DNA from: Gonocerus acuteangulatus
Taxonomy: Eukaryota > Arthropoda > Insecta > Hemiptera > Coreidae
Length of the DNA stretch: 64,000 bases
Assembly: GCA_946811695.1 (NCBI GenBank)
Contig: OX328123.1
Location: forward strand, 41,385,764 to 41,449,763
Direction of reading: 5' to 3'
Of this stretch, positions 55,651 to 64,000 are shown piece after piece. The position numbers and the translations under genes were made by a program. The notes under the pieces were generated by a model that searched no databases, had not been told where the DNA came from, and saw only the letters and a program-made list of their open reading frames with translations. Numbering within the stretch: the first letter of the stretch is position 1; each line of letters starts with the position of its first letter.

Positions 55651-55778
55651 ACAGGGTGCAACCAGGAATTTTCTCAGCGAGCCCTGAGATGAGAAAATTT
55701 CTGGCGCCGGTGGGGATCGAACCCACCATCTCCCGCTTATGAATCCGGCGCGCTAGCCACTAGACCACGGGAGACCCC
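55651..55778 (-). mobile_element. tRNA-derived SINE, family A, copy 2
   Basis: The minus strand has GGTCTCCCGTGGTCTAGTGG, the B box GGTTCGATCCC within GGTGG/CCACC, and the body CTCATCTCAGGGCTCGCTGA, matching copy 1 at 2580 with a few changes. The copy is truncated after the CTGGTTGCACCCTG segment and lacks the GGCGC...GCGCC tail. Confidence 0.85.
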
Positions 55779-56084
55779 TAAAATGACTATTCTAGTGAAA
55801 CAAGTAGTGATGATCGGAACGTTGTCGCTAATTAGAGTTTGTTATTAATATCAGCTTTTTGAACGGTTTTTGCAGATTGAAAAAGACACTTGTAGACATT
55901 TAAAGGGCATTAGCCTTAAAGAAAATCTAATGCTGATTACAAAAATGCAATGTAACTTTGAAAAATATTGTTTACATGTAGGGCAATTGGATTTTTCTAC
56001 AAAAAAACACTGTTTTTTCTGAATAACCTAATGGTAAAACGGCATATGCCTGGAACAAAAACATAGAAACATGAGGCTGGCAGC

Positions 56085-56440
56085 ATTGACCGTCCCAAGG
56101 CCAACCCAGCCTTTAATTAATTTAATAATGGGTACCTTGGGTGCTAATGACTCAAGCAGTCGAAGCAGTCAGGTTCGAAACCCGAGCGTGCACTAAAGAT
56201 TTATTCTTCTAGGGATTTGGGGTCCCAGATCGTCCCTAGGCTCACCCAGCTTTTAATTAATTAATAAATTGGTACCTGCAAAGGAAAAAATCAGGCGGCC
56301 GGAGCATAGTACTGACCACACTGTCTCCGAGGTAAGCCGTATGGTCATGAATCAGATACCTCTATAGTATCTGCCCCTCAGGGCCTTCGCGGGTTGATAC
56401 GGGACTGTTTTTTTTTTTCTTTTTTTTAAGAGAATATGAA
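56085..56440 (+). mobile_element. tRNA-derived SINE, family B, copy 2
   Basis: The B box GGTTCGAAACC (about 56172), the body TTTATTCTTCTAGGGATTTG and CACCCAGCTTTTAATTAATT, and the tail CGGGACTG followed by a T-rich run match copy 1 at 39804-40102. A partial extra body segment (CAACCCAGCCTTTAATTAAT) at 56100-56140 suggests a second fragment in front. Target duplication not resolved. Confidence 0.75.
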
Positions 56441-56444
56441 ATTT

Positions 56445-58295
56445 CAAAGGGAAATTTAATATTAAAATAACGAAAACTAATCTACAAATGAATACACTGA
56501 TAAGTTATTAGTTTTTAACCTTTAATCAATATATTCAACGAAATTGAAAAATACTTTGACTTCAAAAGAACCACTTCAAAATATTATAAACATTATGAAT
56601 AGAAGAGAGAAGTATTAAATAGTAGTAGATATCCTGAAAGATTTTTTCCTCAATTGAATAAATATCTCTTCTTCCCCCCTGGCTCGAGGAAGCACCCCTT
56701 ACGGGCCACAGTACTTGCCCGGGTACCTGCTCCCGATACCTCCTATCCTCTCCCCCCCTAGCAGCCGCTACAAGTTAATTTAATATATATAAATTTATTT
56801 AGAGCCCAAATTGACTTTGATTTATGAGTAAAAAAATGTTCGGAGATTATTAAAATAATATAAATACCTATATAAACACAGACACAATTGAATATTAAAC
56901 GAATTATTTTCTTACGAATTGGGTTTAAGTGTTCGGTAAGCAATGAGTGAACATCAAAATCGTTGAAATGGTTATTAAATTTCCATGAACAATTGTTGGA
57001 CGCAAATGTTTTGTGAAAAACTCAATTGTTTCCGAGCTTGTGTACTTCAAAATACAGCATGATAACTGAAAAAAAAAACAACGAAAAGTGAGTAGTTACA
57101 AAAATATTTTATTTAAACACTGTAGGATTCATTCATTGGAGATCTCAATTACTATTGCCAACATACAATTGTTTATAATTTAGCTCTAATCGTTGTGATC
57201 CGTCCATAATATCGCAATAACAATTTTAGTTGATTTAATCAGGTCTTATTTATATGCGCTTAGTTTCCTGCTATAAAGCAGTAAATTTCTCATATTTAAA
57301 ACTTTTGAATTGGTAATGATTGTGAAACTAGACTGTCCAAACTCAACCAATTAATATGTATGAGCTGCACGAATAGCAGCTGGATTCCAAACCCTTCGCG
57401 ATATTATGCTTGAGATATTTCATTTAAGCTACAAAGAAGTTAGAAGGGGATCAAAACATAACCTAGATATGTACGCATAACAGACATGCAGTACTTATTA
57501 ACATGACTTTTTGTGGATTTTTAACTTTCGTTATGTATGACATGTTCAATTTCGTGGTGATCACATTTTCGGCGCTAATGACCTAGATGTAGATGCGCCG
57601 TAAAAAAAACAAAAAAAAAAAAAAAAAAAAAACATGACTTTTTAACGCAAAGTGAACACAGTTCAAACTGAGCACTTTCAGTAAAGAATAAATTAAATCC
57701 ACATGTTAATCGGAATCTTTAGAGAGCGGATAGCCACAACAAAAACATTGTTAGAGCCCTCTAACAATCGGCTGCCACTTATACTGAAATTACAAAATCT
57801 ATGAAATCCCACTATCGAACTTTCACTTTGGCCATGACAATTATTGACAGGTTCTTAGCTCTTAGGAGCTCAAGGTAATGTAAAGCAGCCCAGTGTAAGC
57901 AACTCCACAATATTTCATCTAGATGTGTGTAAAAAAACATATCCCAGAGCTCTACCCCTCCCTAAGGCGTGTGCATTATATCCCTAACGACACCATCAAG
58001 CCCCTCACTGCCGAACAGCCTCTGAATGGTGATAATTCAGGGATTCCGAAGCAATCTGTCTTAATGGAACTGACTATGGTCCCTTCCCCCAACTAAGAGG
58101 TACCATTTAGAAGAATATAATAGTCCGAGCATTAAAATGAAAAGGTTATTAGAAGTCTTGCTCCCTCTGTTACCATATTTTGTGCCCGGTTTCACACTTT
58201 GGTTACATTTGAAGCCTCCCCAAAAATTCCTCATCACCCTCCCTCACTTAGTGTGCAAATTATGGTGTTGCGGCCGTCCAAATAGCCTCATTCAG
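56445..58295. other. Unassigned DNA with a SINE tail
   Basis: At 57571-57630 GGCGCTAATGACCTAGATGT, then AGATGCGCC and an A-rich run form an isolated SINE-family tail. No gene is supported. Confidence 0.45.
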
Positions 58296-58301
58296 CCAAC
58301 G

Positions 58302-59718
58302 CACAGTGGGGTATTTGCCCTGAAAAGCTGGCCAAAAGTCCATTTTGTGAAAGTTATCCGAGACGAAAATGAATTAGTGCTAAAAATAGTTGAATAGTTT
58401 GTGCAAAATGTGTAAGGCTAATTTTCGACCTGACATTGTCTGTAAGCCAGGCGTACCACAACAAAGTCTCCAGTTTTTAATTGAACACTGACTTCTTAAC
58501 TGTTCTCCGAATATTTATCTGTGTAAAAAATTAATTTTTCACGAGTTTGGAATTTTTAATGCAATTTTGGTTCGGGATAACTCTGAAGCAGGTAAACGAG
58601 AGAACATTTATTGTTTTTTGGCAATAATTAGGCCATTTGTTCATTAGTTTGACCACAAGAGAAAATATAAAATATATTGGCCTTCTTAACGTCAAATTTG
58701 TCATAACTCGAAGGTTTTTGTTATACTTCCAAGCATTTCCAACCTGTTGTTTTTATATGAATATTTAAAGGAAGTATTCACCTTTAAGAATATATAATCA
58801 GAAATCGCGGATTCGCGCGGATGTGAGTGTACATGCCAGTTAATGTCAAAGTTCACGAAAGCATTTCTTATGTTTGTCGTTTTCCGGAGTCAAAATAATG
58901 ACTAGACAAAATGTATTTGAGGTCATGTGTTAAACAAAAGAACCTTAATTATAAAGAAAAATTAGATGTGCTAATAGCCTCACAAAAAAAAACTAGAATA
59001 AAATAAAATAAAAATTATAAAAAAAAAAATAAAAACTAGAATTTGGCTAGAATTCTTTGTTAAGATAAGACGATTATTCTGAAAAACAAATAAATTAAAT
59101 CAAGCACATAAAAAAGGAGTACAAAAAAATGAAGTGTGGCTTCAGGATACATTATTGTTACCAAGGGCAAGAATGAGACATGGGCGACCATTTTATAGAT
59201 TCTAAGAATCCAATGGGCGCAGCCGAAGACAGTAAGAGAGAAAAGTTCCATACTGCTACTGGTTCAATGGAATTGCTGTATGCTACACAGATGTTTTTCT
59301 GGAGGTAATCCTCAAGCTGGTGATATATTAAGGATATAACGAGGATATAACTAGCTCCCATCCCGTGCAAATAAATACAAGGATGCTTATTCAAAATTGA
59401 CATTACTTTCTCAGTGATTTCAAGGAAGTGGTGTATGTGTAGGCGTGTGTGTGTTTATGTGTGTGTGGCGTGGGTGAGTGTGTGTAGGTGTGTCTGCATG
59501 TGTGTGTGTCATCTGTTAACATTGATAGTCAATGTATAAAAATATATGTATTATACCTAACATTAATAAATTATTTAAAACAAAAAAATCCTTATATTGC
59601 CTTAAAACCCATTACTGAAATCATATATTACCCATTATTCAGAGTATATGATCAAAAAAAATACATTAAGCATCACAAATATTTTTGGCCAAGAATATCA
59701 GTCCTGTACCCCACTGTG
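58302..59718 (-). mobile_element. Transib-like non-autonomous transposon, copy 2
   Basis: Both ends carry a perfect CACAGTG heptamer. Read inward the right end gives CACAGTG, 23 bp (GGGTA...CTTGG) and CCAAAAATA; the left end gives CACAGTG, 23 bp (GGGTATTTGCCC...CTGG) and CCAAAAGTC. The 5-bp target duplication CAACG is perfect (58297-58301 and 59719-59723). Length 1417 bp, inverted relative to copy 1 and collinear with it, including the (TG)n patch at 59440-59510, an A-rich tract near 59000 and the coding-like segment near 59060-59400. No transposase. Confidence 0.88.
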
Positions 59719-59723
59719 CAACG

Positions 59724-60525
59724 CCACGCTATTTTAAGTTCCATCAGAAGGCAATTCCAGGCTAAATCTGAAGCCGTACTACCACCCACAAACCAAATTC
59801 ATCTCAGCGTACATTATTGCATAAATGCCAATACCTCAACAGCTATTTCCCCAGTAACTTCCAGGAACCACATCACACTTCCTATACTCTCTTCTCTCTC
59901 GCTTCGTACTTCCTTAGCTGGGTAACCGAAATGACTGTTGAAGTAAAGACAGGTTCTGGTTGACTACTAAGCACTCCTTGGTGGCGATCGCATAAATAGT
60001 TAAATATCTCTACATTTATTGACTGTTTAAATTGGCACGATTCTGTCTCGCACAAACTCCAGTTCAACAATTTCAGGAGGCACGACTTTCTCAAATAACC
60101 ATACATCTTGCATTCCTCTTCTAGACCGGACCTGGACCATATCAGTTGCTCCGATTCGTTGTAAGACACAGTCAATACTTTTGTGAATCGGAAAGATAGA
60201 ATCTTTTGTTCCAACGATTCAGCTACACAACATGTCTTAAACCAGGAGTATGAAAGAAGAAGTGCTATATTATGCACATTACATTGCTCCATTGGTTTAT
60301 CGAAGACATAATCACGACAACAGTGAAATATTCATTTTTATGAAACTAAAACAAAACGATTGATTGTTGTACATCTTTCGAAATTAATAAAGAAGGTTTT
60401 CAATTAGGTTGCAGATATGATACTGTTCTGTATAGACGAAAAAACGGGAGGAGAGAAGCTATTTCCTCTTATTTTTTGTAGCTGATACTAATTCATTTTT
60501 ACTGGAATAACTTTGCGGCATTTAG
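59724..60525. other. Unassigned DNA
   Basis: A 136-codon minus frame (59882-60292) is cysteine- and leucine-containing but matches nothing I recognise and has no clear start context. Treated as chance. Confidence 0.4.
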
Positions 60526-60528
60526 CAC

Positions 60529-61031
60529 AAAAATAAAAAAAAGTTCTATAACAGTAAATAAATAAAATACACATTTATTTTTAATTTATTAATTACAGTA
60601 ACTAATACTGGGTCTAGGAGGTGGCCATTAATGAACCCCAACCACATATTAACCTGAAAAATAATTATTTTTACATAGTTAACACATTTGAACACATTTT
60701 TACAGGACTATCTATATCTTATTTACTATTAGGGATGGGATATTTTATTACCAAAGCAATCACACATGGGTTCACGAGAATCCCAGGGCGGTTCACAAGC
60801 GTGGCCATCAGCATCAATTCAAGGTTAAGCATTGGTTTTTTTAATTATAAATCCCTGTAAAAATGTGTTCAAATGTGTTAACTATGTAAAAATAATTATT
60901 TTCCAGGTTAATGTGTGGCTGGGGTTCATTAATGGCCACCTCCTAGACCCAGTATTAGTTACTGTAATTAATAAATTCAAAATAAATGTGTATTTTATGT
61001 ATTTACTGTTTTAGAACTTTTTTTATTTTTG
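60529..61031. mobile_element. Inverted repeat, 178-bp arms, 147-bp loop
   Basis: Arms 60529-60706 and 60854-61031 are inverted copies differing at only a few positions (shared core CTGGGTCTAGGAGGTGGCCA then TTAATGAACCCC). Each starts near an A-rich AAAATAAAAAAAGTTCTA and ends TTTTTACAGG. The loop is unrelated unique sequence. No target duplication was identified. Frames crossing it are not genes. Confidence 0.8.
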
Positions 61032-61039
61032 GGAAAGTA

Positions 61040-62160
61040 TTTTTTTTTATTGTTTTAAATAAATATCTACTTAATATTTAAGTAAATATTTATAAAAATA
61101 ACTATTTCTTTTGAGCTTTTTGAATAAACTGAGGAAAAAAAATTAATTTTCTTTTCACAGATCCATATTTTTTTTATAAACTTTTGTTCCTAAATCGTTC
61201 ACTTGCTTCAATAACACAGGGTTGTGATACATGAATGGAAAGCTGGTTAAATGAAGAAGTTTTTCAAAACCCGGCAATCTCAGATCCTGCCCATTCAGGA
61301 GTAACGCTGCTAAGAAATATCAGGAAAAAGTCAGGAAATTTAGAATAGCTTTCTTTTGGTAAGTTAGACATACTTAAATTCATTCATTTTTATGTTTGCT
61401 CCCAACTAGTTTTATAGTACATTTACTCAGCTTTTGGTCTCACTTTCTTTCTAGTACAACCTCCTGGGACGGAGCTACATACAACGATTATTCTTCTAAA
61501 AACCACGTTCGTCTCGAAAAAACAATAAAATGACGTTTTCTCCCTTACGTGAGAGAATTCGGAAAATCGTCATAGAACATTATATGTTCCCCTAAGGTTC
61601 CTCTATCACCTCCCACAATATGACGAGACATTTACGGGACACCCTGTATATTCACTTCGGAAAGAGCTAAAACGGTATTGAAATCGTTTAAATGGAAGCA
61701 AAAATTAGAATGTTTAATAAATGTCATATAATTAAGCATTCTTTGAAAGCCCGGCAACTGAAATCTATTGAAAAAAAGGTGTTTACTTTCCAAAGTTTTG
61801 GGTTTCTTGCAATGAGCCTGTTTAAATTTGGCTATCAGTTAAATGAGTTTATAAATATATCTATTCGGCTAAAATGAAAAAGAAGTTCCTAATCAAATGT
61901 TGTTACCTTATAAATAAAATAATAGCTTATTGTGAATAAAATACGATTGGAAAGTGGCAGTGCATGTTCGATACATTCGTGTAGATTCAACATACGCTAT
62001 AGAACTATTTTAAGGCCAATAATGGATATTTTATTTATTAAGATATATGTATTCAAGTTTTTTTTTTCTTTAAATTGCGTTGATAAATAAATCATTTAAG
62101 CAAAAATCAGCAAGGATTTCATTACTTTAGAATGTAGAATTTCTCTTTATCAAGAGTTCC
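61040..62160. other. Unassigned DNA
   Basis: AT-rich sequence with short frames only. CGTCTCGAAAAAAC and TACGGGACACCCTGTATA near 61520-61650 look like generic dispersed repeat phrases. Confidence 0.4.
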
Positions 62161-62164
62161 CATT

Positions 62165-62395
62165 CTTTCAGCTCCCACCGGGGATGCGCATGTTATGGAA
62201 CTGGTCTAAGATGATCTGGTTAAGAGAAGTCGGTCTTTTTGTTTCTTGTCGTTTTCAATGGCTATTTTATTTTAGCACTTTCCTCCGAAGGAAAGTAGCT
62301 ATTGAGGTTGCACTCATGACGGATTTTTTGAAAAATTTCTTCAAATCTTTATCGATCCTACGTAGTAGACACCAAAAATGACCCCCATTAAAATT

Positions 62396-62427
<32 letters not shown>

Positions 62428-63330
62428 GGTCTGTCAAGACGATAGCGGCCAGAGTTTTTGTTTTTTCTTCACGAAACGTGGTTCATAGCGTTCAATTAGC
62501 AAACGATTGAACGAGTTCTTTAACCACCAAAGTCGGTCCACCGGAAGGGGGGTTTACCTCGAACCCAAAACACTAATTTGACCACGTCAGCCGTAATATT
62601 TGTGATATTTCAACGAAACTTGGTATTCGTAGTGGTAATATAGAGAGAAAAGTGAGATATAAAAATGAACTAAATCGGTTCATTAGGAGGGGGGGGGGTT
62701 ACCCCGGACCCACATTACCAATTTGCCACTACCAGCCGTAATTTTTGTTACATTTCAAAAAAACTTGGTATTCGTGGTGGTAATCAACAGAGAAAAATGA
62801 GTTCTAAAAATAAACTAAATCGGGTTATTTGGAGGGGGGTTTACTTGGGACCTAAAATACTAATATACTCATACCGGTCGTAATTTCTGCTGTATTGTAA
62901 CGAAACGCGGTGTACGTCGTGGGTATCTCATGAGAAAGAAGTGTTGTAAAAATGAAGTAAATCGGTCCATTGGAAAGGAGGGCTTACTTTAAACTCTGTT
63001 TCATTAGAATTAGCCCGCCAAGCCGCTGCGAGGAGCGCTATCTCCCACTAGGGGGACTGTATCCTGTTCCTGCGTCAGATCAAAAGACGTAAAATGAAGT
63101 TTTTGTGTATTTATTAAGCAGTACAGTATTATGTATTAACATAACTCTGGAAGCAAATTATTTACAAAATTAATAATTGAACAGTTCTCATAAGAAATGT
63201 AAATGAGCAGAACTATTCACGTTTTTATTTTATTTATATAGGTTATTTACAGCAAATTATTCAGTAATGTAGTCTACGCTACAAAAATTCTAAGGAAAAT
63301 TCGTAGTTATGCAGCACCTGCGAGACGCAC
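62165..63330 (+). repeat. Long dispersed repeat family L, copy 2, with 143-bp tandem units
   Basis: Collinear with 39580-41690. At 62500-62990 about 3.3 units of roughly 143 bp occur head to tail (unit anchors at 62535, 62677, 62822, 62964), each with ATCGGTCCATTGGAGG, GGGGTTTACC, CGGACCCA and GCCGTAATTT-type phrases. The same monomer lies singly at about 40540-40720 and inverted inside 20830-21090. A (GT)n patch is at 62407-62427. Confidence 0.6.
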
Positions 63331-63474
63331 GTTTTTGAAAATGTGTTTAGAATCGGTTTATTAAAACTAAAATTTAACGGAATACAGATGTTCATCAAAT
63401 GACTTAAATTGAACACTTTTGTCGATTTCATAAATTTGTAATTTTACTTATAAGCGGGTGGCCATAAAATAAAA

Positions 63475-63805
63475 ATTACTAAATAGTTTCACTAACTTTA
63501 TTATTTCTCCAAACGTTTCGCATCCTTTTTGTGCATCTTCAGGAAAACACGCTACAAATATAAAAATGTACAGCCTCGAGTCGAGGAGGAGAATAACCAC
63601 TTGCAGAGCCAGTTCCAGACTGGTAATAGTCTGAAGAATGCAATATCCACGACCAATCTTGACGTGGCCCTACTAGTAGAAGGTTATCCTTATTAATTTG
63701 GGGCTCTAAGTTAATATATTTATAAAATGAACCCTGAAGAGGCGCCAACAAGTGTAAGAATCATTTAGGAAAGAAATAATATTACTGAAACTATTTAGTG
63801 AATTT
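63475..63805. mobile_element. Foldback-like element with TCTTCAGG / CCTGAAGA motifs
   Basis: Outer arms around ACTAAATAGTTTCACTAA (63478) and TACTGAAACTATTTAGTG (63783) are inverted, with inner GTGCATCTTCAGG and CCTGAAGAGGCGCC. The arms (about 70 bp) surround about 190 bp of other sequence. Layout and motif match the foldbacks at 25977 and 41204. Confidence 0.5.
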
Positions 63806-64000
63806 ATTTATTTGTTCGTTAATAACGAATCCATGATTTGAAAAAAGCAAAGTATTAATCAAATTATAAGTATGTAATTTTAGATACAATGTTTTTTTGT
63901 AAAAATGTATGAGACTAATAACAAAACTAAGAAATGGATTGTAATCAGCCTTTAAAAGTGTTTTTTTTAAAATAGTCTTCATCTATTTCTAACAAAATAA

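Noticed and set aside
59882..60292. 136-codon minus frame as a host gene
   Set aside because: No recognisable domain, no splice or promoter evidence and composition like the surrounding non-coding DNA.

Overview
The window looks like AT-rich, intron-and-repeat type animal DNA, most likely from an arthropod (insect or crustacean). The evidence is a Jockey-clade LINE, a mariner/GVQW3-type transposase, Helitron ends of the kind common in insects, tRNA-derived SINEs and many long (TA)n tracts. I find no host protein gene that I can defend. Almost everything recognisable is a transposable element or its debris, and most of the open frames are low-complexity (YI)n readings of (TA)n tracts or chance frames. 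The species cannot be named from the sequence.

Layout. 1-8.5 kb: mostly unassigned DNA with a tRNA-derived SINE (2.58 kb), a possible PIF/Harbinger end (about 5.07 kb) and a dispersed repeat family ending in a 13-bp hairpin (5.1-6.43 kb, again at 11.75-12.76 kb). 8.55-9.51 kb: a complete non-autonomous hAT with perfect 8-bp target-site duplications (TSDs). 10.26 and 24.18 kb: two copies of a G-rich hAT-like MITE. 14.43-16.22 kb: a 1.8-kb element with 31-bp terminal inverted repeats (TIRs, 30/31 matching) enclosing a 371-codon frame that I place, from memory, near the arthropod DUF7869-type proteins. 17.49-19.51 kb: a decayed Helitron on the minus strand with three iterated 5' ends. 20.45-21.35 kb: a Helitron-like repeat between (TA)n tracts. 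23.06-23.97 kb: an internally deleted mariner. 25.26-25.77 kb: a hAT relic with a C-terminal transposase fragment. 28.0-28.6 kb: a decayed Jockey RT. 32.96-36.42 kb: a piggyBac-like element (TTAA, matching TIRs) holding a near-palindrome with 378-bp arms and a 123-bp tandem array. 37.15-37.95 kb: RT/RNase H of an I-type LINE. 39.6-41.7 and 62.2-63.3 kb: two copies of a long dispersed repeat.

The most interesting part is 43.2-59.7 kb. Two inverted 1.4-kb elements (43306-44742 and 58302-59718) have termini made of the heptamer CACAGTG, exactly 23 bp, then an A-rich nonamer, and 5-bp CGYYG-type TSDs (CGTCG/CATCG and CAACG/CAACG). This is the signature of Transib transposons, the relatives of RAG1 and V(D)J recombination signals. 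The first copy sits inside a 5S rRNA-derived retroposon that has its own 13-bp TSD and a 27-bp hairpin tail. Between the two Transib copies lies a 6.78-kb hAT element (46765-53544, perfect 8-bp TSD). It contains a 116-bp satellite in two orientations, a cluster of CCGGAAGTG motifs, and a full-length but frameshifted Jockey LINE (47701-52363). The region is therefore nested in several layers: 5S retroposon then Transib; hAT then satellite then LINE.

None of the elements appears able to move itself: the transposases are truncated, deleted or frameshifted. Only the LINE ORF1 (gag) and the DUF7869-like frame are long and intact.
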